A DNA stretch of 64,000 nt from Caballeronia pedi (GTDB lineage Bacteria > Pseudomonadota > Gammaproteobacteria > Burkholderiales > Burkholderiaceae), in assembly GCF_001544915.2 (NCBI RefSeq), contig NZ_FCOE02000002.1:124001-188000 (forward strand), read 5' to 3'. This document shows, in pieces, positions 8,447 to 17,725 of this stretch. A model generated the notes under the pieces. That model was not told the DNA's origin. It worked only from the letters and a program-made list of their open reading frames with translations, and did no database searches. The stretch's first letter is position 1. Every line of letters starts with the position of its first letter. The position numbers were made by a program, and so were the translations under genes.

Positions 8447-9393
8447 CCATCACGCCCGCCTTGCTCGGCGCGTTCGCGCTCGCCTCCGCCGCGCTCGCGG
8501 CCGGTCTGTGCGGCGTGCTCGCGCTCAGCCGCCATGCGCGCATGCGCCGCTCGGCGCGCACGCTCGATCACGCGTTGAAGGAGCGCGCGCCGGCCGCGCC
8601 CGCGCCGGCTGCCGCGCAGCGTCACGGCCTGCTCGCGGCGATCGGCCGCGCGAGCGCCGCGTGGCTCGATACGCCGTTCGGGCGCGTGGCCGTCGCCGAG
8701 GAAGATCGGCGTCTGCTCGAACGCTGCGGCTATCTCGACGCCCACGCGCGCGGGCGCTTTCTCGCGGCGCGCGTCGCGGGCGCGCTCGCCGCGCCGCTCG
8801 CCTGGCTCGCGCTCGGTCACGGCGCGGCGCACGGCGCGCGTTTCATGCTGCTGATGTTCATCGCGCTGTCGGCGGGCTTCATGGCGCCGAAGTGGTTCGT
8901 GCGGCGCCGCGCACTGGCGCGTCAGCGCGCGGTCAGCGCCGAATTGCCGATGTTCGTCGACTTGCTGCGCCTGTTGCAGGGTGTCGGCCTGTCGCTCGAT
9001 CAGAGCCTGCAGGTGATGATCCAGGACTTCGGCAACGTGCTCCCGGTCATGTCGATGGAACTCGCGCTCGCGCAGGGCCAGTTCGCCACCGGCCGCACCC
9101 GCGAGCAGTCGATGAAGCGCCTCTCGACGAGCTACGACAACGAGGATCTCGCCGCGATCGTGCGCCTCATCGTTCAGGTCGAGAAGCACGGCGGCGCGGT
9201 GCAGGAACCGCTCAGGCAATTCGGCGACCGATTGCGCGAAACGCGCCGCGCGATGCTGCGCGAGCGCATCGGCAAACTCACCGTGAAGATGACGGGCGTG
9301 ATGGTCATCACGCTGCTGCCCGCGCTGTTGATCATCACGGCGGGGCCGGGCTTCATCGCGGTGGTGCGTTCGCTGTCCACGCTACATCGATAG
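8443..9393 (+). CDS. tadC: Tad inner-membrane platform protein TadC
   Basis: 316 residues, the second T2SSF-family protein of the platform. An N-terminal membrane segment (1-25) is followed by a linker, a hydrophobic hairpin around 105-145 and the core with ELPMFVDLLRLLQGVGLSLDQSLQ and YDNEDLAAIVRLIVQVEKHG. A C-terminal membrane segment comes after RERIGKLTVKMTGVMV. The start overlaps the tadB stop by ATGA. Position and paralogy to tadB are the standard tadABC arrangement. Confidence 0.9.
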   Translation: MTITPALLGAFALASAALAAGLCGVLALSRHARMRRSARTLDHALKERAPAAPAPAAAQRHGLLAAIGRASAAWLDTPFGRVAVAEEDRRLLERCGYLDAHARGRFLAARVAGALAAPLAWLALGHGAAHGARFMLLMFIALSAGFMAPKWFVRRRALARQRAVSAELPMFVDLLRLLQGVGLSLDQSLQVMIQDFGNVLPVMSMELALAQGQFATGRTREQSMKRLSTSYDNEDLAAIVRLIVQVEKHGGAVQEPLRQFGDRLRETRRAMLRERIGKLTVKMTGVMVITLLPALLIITAGPGFIAVVRSLSTLHR

Positions 9394-9397
9394 AGGC

Positions 9398-10123
9398 ATG
9401 CTCATGATTCGTTCATTCGTTCCGACCTTGCTGTGCGCCGCGCTCGCCGCCTGCGCGACGAAGCAGGAAAACGGCTATGGCGTCGGCATTCAGGCCGAAC
9501 GTCAGGCTGCGCTCGATCAGGCGCAACAAAAGGACGCCGCGCCCGACACGCCGGGCATGTATCTCGCGCTCATCGACCGCATGCAGGCGCAAGGGCTCTG
9601 GTTTGCGTCGCTCGCGCATATCGACGCCTACGAACAGCAATACGGCGAATCGCCCGACACGATTCTGCTGCGCGCCGACGCGCTGCGTCAGACCGGCCAG
9701 CCGGGCGCGAGCGCGGCCGCGTATGCGCGTCTCGCCGACACGCCGCTCGCCGCGCGCGGCCTGCGCGGGCTCGGACTGCTCGCGGGCGAGGCGGGCGATT
9801 TCGCGGGCGCGGCGCAGCGCTTCGAGGCCGCATCGAAGCGCGCGCCGACCGATGCGCTCATGCTCTCCGACCTCGGCTACGCAAGGCTGCGCATGGGCGA
9901 TGTCACCGGCGCGCGCGTGCCGCTCATGAAGGCCGCCGAACTCGCGCCGAACAACCCGAAGATCCTGAGCAACGTCGCGCTGTATCTGCTCGCGAGCGGG
10001 CAGGCGGCGAACGCGCAAGGTCTGATGACGCAACAGAAGTTTTCGGCGGACGTGCAGCAGTCGATTCGCGCCGATGCGAAGCGCGTCGGCGATGCGGCGC
10101 GGGCGAGTGTCGCGTCGCGTTGA
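9398..10123 (+). CDS. tadD: TPR lipoprotein TadD
   Basis: 241 residues with a lipoprotein signal and lipobox L-A-A-C (Cys about 19). The rest is alpha-helical with tetratricopeptide-like repeats. A typical unit is the ALMLSDLGYARLRMGDVTGA stretch, and NPKILSNVALYLLASG follows. TadD family proteins act as pilotins or assembly scaffolds for the secretin in the outer membrane. It lies four bases after tadC, with a GAG ribosome site. Confidence 0.88.
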   Translation: MLMIRSFVPTLLCAALAACATKQENGYGVGIQAERQAALDQAQQKDAAPDTPGMYLALIDRMQAQGLWFASLAHIDAYEQQYGESPDTILLRADALRQTGQPGASAAAYARLADTPLAARGLRGLGLLAGEAGDFAGAAQRFEAASKRAPTDALMLSDLGYARLRMGDVTGARVPLMKAAELAPNNPKILSNVALYLLASGQAANAQGLMTQQKFSADVQQSIRADAKRVGDAARASVASR

Positions 10124-10136
10124 AAAGGAGAGAAGG

Positions 10137-10424
10137 ATGAAACGGATGCGGAACCTGATACTGTGGCTGGCACTGGGCGTATCGCAACACGCGGCGCTCG
10201 CGCAGAGTGCGAGCCAGATCGGCGACGCCACGCAAGCGTGGCTCACGCTGCAGGCGAGCAACGCGGCAGCCGCGCCCGCGCAGCCGATGCCCGGCGCGCA
10301 GGCGGGCGCGGCGTATGCGCGCTATCTGAAGTCGTTCGAGACGCCGATTCCGGCGCACTATGGTTCGTCGTTCGAAGACGCGGGGCGGCCGTCGCTCGAC
10401 GTGAACTATCGCGATATGAACTGA
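10137..10424 (+). CDS. Small secreted protein of the tad locus, DUF3613-like
   Basis: 95 residues with an excellent ribosome site (AAAGGAGAGAAGG) before ATG 10137. A signal peptide probably ends at ALA (about residue 22). The mature part has a short helix-forming N-terminal half (SQIGDATQAWLTLQASN), an Ala/Pro linker and a C-terminal YARYLKSFETPIPAHYG segment. The size, signal and place between tadD and tadG match the DUF3613 family of Burkholderiales, as I remember it. Function is unknown; a periplasmic accessory role in pilus assembly is inferred from context only. Confidence 0.8.
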   Translation: MKRMRNLILWLALGVSQHAALAQSASQIGDATQAWLTLQASNAAAAPAQPMPGAQAGAAYARYLKSFETPIPAHYGSSFEDAGRPSLDVNYRDMN

Positions 10425-10430
10425 CGCTTC

Positions 10431-12158
10431 ATGACGAGGCATCGGAACGGCATCGGATCACATCGACGCACGCAGCGCGGCGCGGCGGGCATGGTCGCGG
10501 CGATCTGGCTCGTCATCGCGATCGCGGCGCTCGGTGCGATCGATATCGGCAATCTCTTCTTCGCGCGACGCAGCCTGCAGAGCGTCGTCGATCTCGCGGC
10601 GAGCGCGGGCGCGCAGGTCGTCGATGCGGCTTGCGCGCGCGCACAGGCCGTCGCGAACGGCAGCGCGAAGAGCAACGGCTTCGATCCGTCGGCGACGGGC
10701 AACGGCCTCACGGTCACGTGCGGACGCTGGGACGCGCAGATGAACGCCGCGCCCGACTATTTCTCGACGAGCGGCACGCCCGCGAACGCCGTGAAAGTGA
10801 CGGCCTCGCGCACGGTGCCGTATTTCTTTCTCGGGCCCGCGCGGCAGGTGACGGCGCGTGCGGTCGCCAAGTCGACGGGCGTCGGCTCCTTCTCGATCGG
10901 CACGACGCTCGCGAGCATCGGCGCGGGCACGGTCAATGATTTGCTCAACACGCTGCTCGGCACGAATCTCAACCTGACGCTCGTGTCGTATCAAGGTCTG
11001 GCCGATGCGCGCGTGCGCGTCGGCGATCTCGTCACGGCGGCGGGCGTCGGCAGCGTCGATCAACTGCTCGCGACGCAGCTCACCGCCGGGCAGATCGCAA
11101 GGCTCATGCTGAGCGCGCTGCAGACCACGTCGGTCGCGAACGCGAATCTTTCGACCGCGATCGGCGCGATGGGCGCGATCGTCAACGCGAACATTCCCGG
11201 CAATCAGACCATCTCGCTCGGCAGCATCAACGGCGCGCCGGGGCTGCTGGCGGTCGGGCTCGCCAACACGCAGAGCGCGCTCGACGCCACCATCAGCCCA
11301 CTCGAAGCATTGTTCGTGACGGCGGAGATCGCGCAGGCGGGCAAGGCCGCCGCGAACGTCGGCGCGGGGCTGACGATTCCCGGCGTGACGTCGGCGGCGC
11401 TCAAGGTGCAGATCGTGCAGCCGCCGGTGCTCGCCATCGGCGAAGCGGGCAAGGACGCAAACGGCAACTGGCGCACGCAGGCGCGCACGGCGCAGGTGCG
11501 CGCGTTCGTCGATGTCAGCGTGCTGCCGTTGCCGTTGCCACCGGGTTTCGGCGGCGCGCAGCCGATGATTCATCTGCCGCTTTATATCGACGTCGCGCCC
11601 GGTTCCGCGTGGCTCGTTTCGACGCAATGCCGCGGCAACGCAGCGGCGCGGCGCTCGGTGATCGGCGTGCAGACGGGCATCGCGAACGTGTGTGTCGGCG
11701 ATGCGCCCGCGAACATGGGCGCGTTCAGTTGCACACAGCCCGCGACGCTCGTGTACGTGCCGAACCTGCTGACCGTGAGCCTCGCCGCGAGCCTGCCGGC
11801 GACCATGCCCGCATCGGCGGCCACGACGCTTTCCTTCGATGGCGTCAGCGGCAATGGCGACGACTATCAGCCGGTACCGTCCGCGCCCGGCGCATCGCTC
11901 GCCAATGCGCTCTCCGGCCTCAAAACGAGTCTCTCCGCGCCGGGCGGCCTTTCGGTCACATCGCCGGTATTGCCGCCGCTCCTGCTCAGCACCGTTGCGC
12001 CGCTTTTGCTTGGCCTTCTGGTCCCCACGCTCGCGACCGTGCTCGCCGGCCTCGATCAGGTGCTGTTGCCGGTCCTGCAACTGCTCGGCGCGCAAGTGGG
12101 AACGAGCACGATTCACGACCTGTCGCTCACATGCGGCGAGTCGCAACTGGCCTATTGA
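10431..12158 (+). CDS. tadG: TadG-like pilus assembly protein
   Basis: 575 residues. The N-terminus [38 protein letters not shown] is the TadG/TadE-type pattern: a basic stretch, one membrane helix, then a helix carrying the 'RxLQxxVDLAA' motif. The long C-terminal periplasmic region is rich in Ala, Leu, Gly and Thr and ends in a hydrophobic segment (about 510-545) and two cysteine-containing stretches. TadG proteins are inner-membrane anchored with a periplasmic domain and contribute to pilus assembly. The C-terminal part has no motif I recognise. Confidence 0.8.
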   Translation: MTRHRNGIGSHRRTQRGAAGMVAAIWLVIAIAALGAIDIGNLFFARRSLQSVVDLAASAGAQVVDAACARAQAVANGSAKSNGFDPSATGNGLTVTCGRWDAQMNAAPDYFSTSGTPANAVKVTASRTVPYFFLGPARQVTARAVAKSTGVGSFSIGTTLASIGAGTVNDLLNTLLGTNLNLTLVSYQGLADARVRVGDLVTAAGVGSVDQLLATQLTAGQIARLMLSALQTTSVANANLSTAIGAMGAIVNANIPGNQTISLGSINGAPGLLAVGLANTQSALDATISPLEALFVTAEIAQAGKAAANVGAGLTIPGVTSAALKVQIVQPPVLAIGEAGKDANGNWRTQARTAQVRAFVDVSVLPLPLPPGFGGAQPMIHLPLYIDVAPGSAWLVSTQCRGNAAARRSVIGVQTGIANVCVGDAPANMGAFSCTQPATLVYVPNLLTVSLAASLPATMPASAATTLSFDGVSGNGDDYQPVPSAPGASLANALSGLKTSLSAPGGLSVTSPVLPPLLLSTVAPLLLGLLVPTLATVLAGLDQVLLPVLQLLGAQVGTSTIHDLSLTCGESQLAY

Positions 12159-12162
12159 AGAC

Positions 12163-13551
12163 ATGAGACAGAACACCAGAATCGACGGCCTCGATATTCA
12201 CGTATGGGAGGGCAAGGCCGACATCGTCGAGCGCGTGGTGCGCGCGATGTCGGGACAGGACGTGGACGTGCTGCGCGCGGATGGCACCTCGATCAGCGCG
12301 CCGCGCGATGTCGCGCGTCCCGCGCTCGCGATCATCAGCGTGAGCGTGATCGATGGCGGCGCGTTCGTGCTGCGCGACTGGGAAGCGCGCCATTCGATGC
12401 CGGTCGTGTGGGTCGGCGCGGCGCCGCGCGAGCGCGATCCGTCGATGTTTCCGCCGGACTATTCGCACATCCTGCCGCTCGACTTCACCGGCGCGGAGTT
12501 GCGCGCGATGGTTGCGAAGCTCGCGCGGCAACTGCGCGCGCACGGCGAGGACGCGCAGGCATCGCATGCGTTGATCGCGCATGCCGAGTGCATGAAGGCG
12601 TTGCTGCACGAAGTCGACACCTTCGCCGATTGCGACACGAGCGTGCTCCTGCATGGCGAGACGGGCGTGGGCAAGGAACGCATCGCGCAACTGTTGCACG
12701 AGAAGCATGCGCGCTATGGCGATGGTCCGTTCGTGGCGGTGAACTGCGGCGCGATTCCCGATGGACTTTTCGAATCGCTGTTCTTCGGCCACGCGAAGGG
12801 CTCGTTCACGGGTGCGGTGCTCGCGCACAAAGGCTACTTCGAGCAGGCGAACGGCGGCACGCTCTTTCTCGATGAAATCGGCGATTTGCCGCTCTATCAG
12901 CAGGTGAAGCTCCTGCGCGTGCTGGAAGATCAGGCGGTGACGCGTATCGGCTCGGCCACGCCCGTGCGGCTCGAATTCCGCCTCATCGCGGCGAGCAACA
13001 AATGCCTGCCGCAACTCGTGAAGGACGGCGCGTTTCGCGCTGACCTGTATTACCGGCTCGCGGTGATCGAGCTTGCGATTCCGTCGCTGGAAGAGCGCGG
13101 CGCGCCCGACAAGATCGCGCTCTTCAAGACGTTCATCAGCGAGGTCATCGGACGCGACAGGCTCGATGCGCTGCCCGAGATGCCATACTGGCTCGCGGAT
13201 GCCGTCGCCGATATCTATTTCCCCGGCAACGTGCGCGAACTGCGCAATCTGGCCGAGCGCGTCGGCGTGACGGTGCGGCAGCTCGGCGGATGGGACGAAT
13301 CGCGCGTGAAGCGCCTGCTCGTGCTCGCGCGCAGCGCAAAAGCCGCGCCGGCGGATGGCGGATCGGACCTGCTGGTGGACCGCAGCAAGTGGGACATGAC
13401 CGAGCGCAATCGCGTGATCGCGGCGCTCGACGCGAACGGCTGGCGAAGACAGGACTCGGCGCAACATCTCGGCATCAGCCGCAAGGTGCTGTGGGAGAAG
13501 ATGCGCAAGTTTCAGATCTTCGATGAAGAGCCGGAGACACGGTCGATGTAG
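12163..13551 (+). CDS. Sigma-54-dependent regulator with degenerate receiver domain
   Basis: 462 residues. The N-terminal 130 residues have a receiver-like layout but no obvious phosphoacceptor aspartate. The central AAA+ domain has Walker A GETGVGKE (about 165-172) and the sigma-54 contact loop GSFTGA (about 213-218). [10 protein letters not shown] follows as Walker B, then the arginine finger region ([11 protein letters not shown]). A Fis-type helix-turn-helix lies at the C-terminus ([17 protein letters not shown]). It sits four bases after tadG, so it probably controls the pilus locus. I could not find a convincing -24/-12 promoter in front of flp. Phosphorylation-independent control is an inference from the receiver sequence. 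Confidence 0.88.
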   Translation: MRQNTRIDGLDIHVWEGKADIVERVVRAMSGQDVDVLRADGTSISAPRDVARPALAIISVSVIDGGAFVLRDWEARHSMPVVWVGAAPRERDPSMFPPDYSHILPLDFTGAELRAMVAKLARQLRAHGEDAQASHALIAHAECMKALLHEVDTFADCDTSVLLHGETGVGKERIAQLLHEKHARYGDGPFVAVNCGAIPDGLFESLFFGHAKGSFTGAVLAHKGYFEQANGGTLFLDEIGDLPLYQQVKLLRVLEDQAVTRIGSATPVRLEFRLIAASNKCLPQLVKDGAFRADLYYRLAVIELAIPSLEERGAPDKIALFKTFISEVIGRDRLDALPEMPYWLADAVADIYFPGNVRELRNLAERVGVTVRQLGGWDESRVKRLLVLARSAKAAPADGGSDLLVDRSKWDMTERNRVIAALDANGWRRQDSAQHLGISRKVLWEKMRKFQIFDEEPETRSM

Positions 13552-13565
13552 CGGAGGATGCGGGC

Positions 13566-15473
13566 ATGCGCTGGCGTTCATGGCTATTGATTCTCGCGTT
13601 GTGCGACGCGCACGCGGCATCGCGCTACTACGCGCCGGTGACGTTCTATCCGCACGACGCGGTGCGCATCTCGCGGTTCGCATCGACGCCCGGCGCGATG
13701 CAGGTGCCCTACGGCGCGGGCGCGAAAGTGGAGGAAGGCGAGTTCTATATCGTCTCCAGTGCATCGTTCAAGCTGCTGACCGCGCAAGTGCAACGGGACG
13801 GCACGATCGCGCTCGCGCAGGCGAAGTGGACGCCCGAGCTTGCCGCGAGCCAGATCTGGACCGTGGATAAGGAAGGCAGCGGCTTTCGCCTCTATTCGAA
13901 GCTGTTCGGCCGCTACGTGACGCTCGGTGCGCGCGTCGGGCTGGAAGCGGCATCGGGCGAGGCGCGGCAGAACTGGAGCATCGAAGCCGATGCGAACGCG
14001 GTGACCATCGCGGCCACCGGCACGAAGACGGGACTCGCCATCGAGCATCATGCGCTGCGCGACGGCGCGTTCGTCGAAGTGAACGCGCAGGCCGGGCAAT
14101 GGCGTCTGTACAAGGTCGGGAACGAGGCCGCCGATCATGCGTATCGCACACTGGACGCGAGCGCGCGCTCGACGTATGACAACGTTGCGAAGCGATATCA
14201 CCTGAACGCGTTCGCGCCCGATGCGATCGAGGCCGACCGGCTCGGCGGCTTTCGCTGGACGGATTACCATCCGTCGGGGCTGTATGTGTCGAAGGGCGAG
14301 TCCGTCGTGATCGACGTGACGGGTCTAGCCGACGATGGCCCCGATGGCCTCGTCGTCATGGTCGGCAACAAGAATGGTTTCTACAAACGCCAGCCCGCGG
14401 GCGATCCGCAGATGATCCTCGCGACCGAAGGGCGCAATGCGTTCGTCGCATCGCGCGACGGCCTGCTCTACTTCGAATACCTCGATAGCGGCTTCAACGA
14501 ACGGCCGCGTCGGTCGATCGACGTTTCGGTGCGCGAAGGCGGCAGGCCGGTGCCGTTTTACGTCGAAGGCGTGACGACATCCGTCGAATGGCGCGCGATG
14601 CTGCAACGCTATGCCGACGCGCCGCTCATCGAGATGGCCGGCCGGCGCACGATGTTCACCGTCGCGCGTTCGATGTACGACAAGGCGGGCGCGGCGGACC
14701 CGGCGATGTTGCTAGGTTATGTCGAGCGCATCATGGGTTACCACGACGAAGTATCCGGTCTCGATGGTTCGAGCGCGCTCGATATGCCGTCGCCGTTGCG
14801 CGTGCATTTCATGCAGGACGCGATCTCGACGCATGCTGAATTGCAGAGCGCGTACATGTATGCGACGTACTACATGATCGGCCTGCCGATGAACAGCGCG
14901 GCGGAAACCCTGCTCAAGGTTCCGAAGGCCGATCAATGGGGCGTATGGCATGAACTCGGCCACATGTATCAGCAATGGGACTGGACTTGGCCGGGCGTCA
15001 CCGAAACCACGGTGAACATCTATTCGCTGCATGCGCTGCAACGTCTCGGCGCGCCGATGATGTCGCCGCTGCTGCAGGTCGTCGATGCGCGCGGCAGGAA
15101 GAATCGGCTGGAGCTTGCGGGACAGTATCTCGCGCAGCCGTCACGCAATTTTCTCGACGATGCTTCGTTTCCGGTGCCGTCCGAGGCGCTCTGGATCAGG
15201 CTGGTGATGTACGAGCAGTTGCGTCGCGCGCTCGGGGATGGGTTCTATGCGCGGCTGCACAAGCTGTATCGGCGGCAGCCGTTGACGGAAGGCGAAGGCG
15301 GGGACCGCAACGAGGTTCAGACGTTCGTGTTGCGTGCCTGCATGGCGGCGAATCTCGATCTGACGGATTTCTTCTCGCGATGGGGATTGCCGGTGGATGC
15401 GGCCACGCGTGCGGCTGTGGGGAGGGCGAGGTTGAAGGCGCCGGAGGGGGATTTGACGAGGGTGCGGATTTGA
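13566..15473 (+). CDS. Secreted M60-family (enhancin-like) metallopeptidase
   Basis: 635 residues with a signal peptide ending near AHA (about residue 19). Residues about 55-185 form three units ending in QIW, QNW and QW, the QxW pattern of ricin-type beta-trefoil lectins. The rest resembles the M60/enhancin gluzincin family. HELGH at 462-466 gives the two zinc histidines and the catalytic Glu. Glu480 in GVTETTVN lies 14 residues after HELGH, as expected for the third zinc ligand. Family members cut mucins and other O-glycoproteins. It follows the regulator by 14 bases and looks like the last gene of the tad transcription unit. Linking it to host colonisation is an inference. Confidence 0.85.
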   Translation: MRWRSWLLILALCDAHAASRYYAPVTFYPHDAVRISRFASTPGAMQVPYGAGAKVEEGEFYIVSSASFKLLTAQVQRDGTIALAQAKWTPELAASQIWTVDKEGSGFRLYSKLFGRYVTLGARVGLEAASGEARQNWSIEADANAVTIAATGTKTGLAIEHHALRDGAFVEVNAQAGQWRLYKVGNEAADHAYRTLDASARSTYDNVAKRYHLNAFAPDAIEADRLGGFRWTDYHPSGLYVSKGESVVIDVTGLADDGPDGLVVMVGNKNGFYKRQPAGDPQMILATEGRNAFVASRDGLLYFEYLDSGFNERPRRSIDVSVREGGRPVPFYVEGVTTSVEWRAMLQRYADAPLIEMAGRRTMFTVARSMYDKAGAADPAMLLGYVERIMGYHDEVSGLDGSSALDMPSPLRVHFMQDAISTHAELQSAYMYATYYMIGLPMNSAAETLLKVPKADQWGVWHELGHMYQQWDWTWPGVTETTVNIYSLHALQRLGAPMMSPLLQVVDARGRKNRLELAGQYLAQPSRNFLDDASFPVPSEALWIRLVMYEQLRRALGDGFYARLHKLYRRQPLTEGEGGDRNEVQTFVLRACMAANLDLTDFFSRWGLPVDAATRAAVGRARLKAPEGDLTRVRI

Positions 15474-15503
15474 TTGATTGCTCGCAACCCGGATAAACCA
15501 TCG

Positions 15504-15534
15504 AAAAAAACGCCGACGCAACCACGCATCGGCG
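15504..15534 (-). terminator. Rho-independent terminator of the EAL gene
   Basis: Read on the minus strand, CGCCGATGC and GCGTCGGCG form a 9-bp stem (one U-G pair) with a six-base loop, directly followed by seven T. It lies 47 bases past the EAL stop and also separates it from the convergent M60 gene. Confidence 0.85.
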
Positions 15535-15580
15535 AAATCCTGGCTTTACGAGGGCTGCCAGAAGCACTTCACTCCTTCAA

Positions 15581-16453
15581 TCAAGCCGCATCAGCCAGCC
15601 TGATATCCCGTCGCGCCGGCCCGCGCCGCGCCATCGCGCTGGCAAGCCGAGCACCGGGCACGTTGTCGATGCCGAACGTCGGCCGAGCCAGAAAGAATCC
15701 CTGCGCGAGCACATGCGGCCATTGCGCGATCCATTGCGCCTGCGCGGCCGTCTCCACGCCTTCGACGACGATCGCCACTTTCAACCGCGTCAGCAGCGCC
15801 AACACCGACGAAAACACGATGCGCGCGTTTGGACAACGCGGCGCTTCGGACAGCAGTTCCTTCGCGATCTTCACCGTCCCGAAGTCAATCGGCCCGAGCG
15901 CGGCGAGACACGAGTATCCCGTGCCGAAATCGTCCATCGCGACGCTCACGCCCTTGTTCTTCAGTCGCCGCACGATCTTCGGCATCGTCGGCATGCGCGT
16001 GAGATCCTCGCTCTCCAGCAATTCGAGCTGGATGCAATCCGGCGCGACGCCGTGTTCCCGACAAATCGATTCCAGCCGCTCGGTAAAGCCCGGCAATGCC
16101 GCGACCGATGGCGGCACGTTCACCGCCACCGCATAATGTGCGCCGCCGCGCGCGCGCCAGGCCGCGATCTCGGACGCAACCGCGTTCAGCACGAACCACG
16201 TGAGTTCGCGCATGATCTCGGCGTCCTTGAACGCCTCGCAGAATGCGCCTGGCAACATGACGCCGTACTCCGGATGACGCCAGCGAATCAGCGCTTCCAT
16301 TTGAGTCAGCTCGCCGCTGTCGACTCGGTAGATTCCCTGATAGGCGATGCAGAACTCTCCGGCCGCGAGGCCATTGAGCACGCGGTGCCTGAATGCATGA
16401 GTCGAGTTCGGCGCGACGTTCGCGACAGGCGAGCCGTGTGTCGTTCTTTTCAT
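15581..16453 (-). CDS. EAL-domain protein (c-di-GMP phosphodiesterase-like)
   Basis: 290 residues, a stand-alone EAL domain without visible membrane or sensor region. EAL is intact at 53-55 (MEALIRWRHP), as are NVPPS, DDFGTGYS (174-181), Lys195, Glu231/Glu234 in VEGVET and QGFFLARP. Two positions deviate. The exxE metal motif reads LELLES, and the Asp that usually follows the conserved Lys (KID) is Ala in KIAKEL. It may be active or a c-di-GMP-binding effector. I chose ATG 16453, preceded by a GGATGG site, over an upstream in-frame start at 16495. The neighbouring pili and fimbriae are common c-di-GMP targets. Confidence 0.85.
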   Translation of the reverse strand: MKRTTHGSPVANVAPNSTHAFRHRVLNGLAAGEFCIAYQGIYRVDSGELTQMEALIRWRHPEYGVMLPGAFCEAFKDAEIMRELTWFVLNAVASEIAAWRARGGAHYAVAVNVPPSVAALPGFTERLESICREHGVAPDCIQLELLESEDLTRMPTMPKIVRRLKNKGVSVAMDDFGTGYSCLAALGPIDFGTVKIAKELLSEAPRCPNARIVFSSVLALLTRLKVAIVVEGVETAAQAQWIAQWPHVLAQGFFLARPTFGIDNVPGARLASAMARRGPARRDIRLADAA

Positions 16454-16756
16454 GCTGTAACCATCCGCTCCAGTTGGTCGTGCTAGCGGTCGCACGAGTC
16501 GTGCCAGACGCGCTTCGCATACGCAACGAAGCGCGCGCTACGGCAGCGAACCCGCAGCGCCAACGTTTGCGCTCCGTCGCACCTTGTCACGATTGCGCCA
16601 CGGCACATCGCGACACGCCGGGAGTTACGTAACGGAACCGTGACGCGTTACGGTTATGTGGGGTGGCGCACATAAGGCAGGTTCGCATCGTTATGCCGTT
16701 TGCAGTATGTGCATGTCGATTCTGGAACATTTGTAATCCCGACTAGTGTCGATACT
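16454..16756. other. Intergenic region between the EAL gene and the fimbrial locus
   Basis: About 300 bases with no gene I can support. It contains an 8-bp inverted repeat, GCGCTTCG/CGAAGCGC with a nine-base loop (16510-16534), a perfect palindrome GTTACGTAAC (16624-16633) and another CGTTACG (16646-16652). The EAL promoter should lie here; no clear -10/-35 pair was found. The stretch near 16690-16760 is the AT-richer end of the fimbrial operon. Confidence 0.5.
16624..16652. repeat. GTTACG palindrome pair, candidate operator
   Basis: GTTACGTAAC (16624-16633) is a perfect palindrome, and CGTTACG recurs at 16646-16652. The same core occurs in the palindrome cluster upstream of flp (818-852), so one regulator might read both. 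Confidence 0.3.
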
Positions 16757-17725
16757 TCAATACGTGATCGTCGCGACGATCGTATCCATATAGTTACCCG
16801 CGCTCGGCGTCGCTTGCGGCAGCACGCGCGCATAGACGGTGATTGCCTGGCTCGCGCCGGTGCCGGTGCCGGCCACGGTCGCGGTGCCGCCGGTGCCATC
16901 GCCCCAAGGTGTCGTGAACGCGGCGTTCTGATAGAGCTGATAGCGCACCTGCTCGCTGCCGCCGGCCTTCGTCATGCGCCGGTCCGCGACGCTCGCGCCG
17001 CTGCCGCTGCCCGCCGAAAGCGCGATGGAGTACGGATCATCGCTGGTGCAGGCGACGCTCAGCGTGCCGCTCGCCGAAAGCGCGCTGTTCAGCACGCCTG
17101 CCGACCCGAAGTTGATGTTGGTCGCGGCAAGCGTGCAATCGTTGATGACGGTCGCCGATACCGTGAACGAAAGCGGATTCGAATTCGCCGTGAGCGTCGA
17201 GCATGAAGGTGCCGATAACAAGTACTGCTGATGCGTCATTTCGGCCTGCGTCGCACCGGAAAACGTCGACGTATAGACGCCCGCTACGAGCGATGTCTGT
17301 CCCGCGGGCATGCGCGCATAGAACGGAATCGTGCGGCTGCCCGACGCGATGCCGAGCGCGAGCGTGAGCGGTATATCGACCGCCACGGCGCCATAGCTCG
17401 CCGAACGGCGCGAGCCCCACACGGTGCTGCCGGTCGTATCGGCATAGAGGTTGTATTGCAGCGAGTCCGCGCCGTTCGCGGCGAGACGCGGCGAATACGA
17501 CGCGCCTGCGCTGCCCGTGCCGATATTGATGCACGCGCGTACCGGCAAGGTCAGCACGAAACCGGTGCACGTCACCGTGACGGACCCCGATACGCTCGCG
17601 CTCGACGTCGTCGCGGGCGCGATCGAGCCGAAGTTGATGCTCGATATGGACGCCGTGCAGACCTGCGCGCGAACGGGCGCGATCGTGAGCAGAAACAGTG
17701 CGATGAAAAGCGCGAGGCGTGTCAT
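16757..17725 (-). CDS. Two-domain spore coat U (SCPU) fimbrial tip subunit, CsuE-like
   Basis: 322 residues with a signal peptide ending near VRA (about 20). Two tandem SCPU domains are visible. The first runs from VCTASISSINFGSIAP to about residue 165, and the second from TVSATVINDCTLAATNINFGSAG to the end. Each has the conserved pair of cysteines and the INFG motif, and the last strand ends TIVATITY. In Csu-type archaic chaperone-usher pili the two-domain subunit is the tip adhesin. It is the last gene of the fimbrial operon and its start overlaps the usher stop by ATGA. Confidence 0.85.
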   Translation of the reverse strand: MTRLALFIALFLLTIAPVRAQVCTASISSINFGSIAPATTSSASVSGSVTVTCTGFVLTLPVRACINIGTGSAGASYSPRLAANGADSLQYNLYADTTGSTVWGSRRSASYGAVAVDIPLTLALGIASGSRTIPFYARMPAGQTSLVAGVYTSTFSGATQAEMTHQQYLLSAPSCSTLTANSNPLSFTVSATVINDCTLAATNINFGSAGVLNSALSASGTLSVACTSDDPYSIALSAGSGSGASVADRRMTKAGGSEQVRYQLYQNAAFTTPWGDGTGGTATVAGTGTGASQAITVYARVLPQATPSAGNYMDTIVATITY

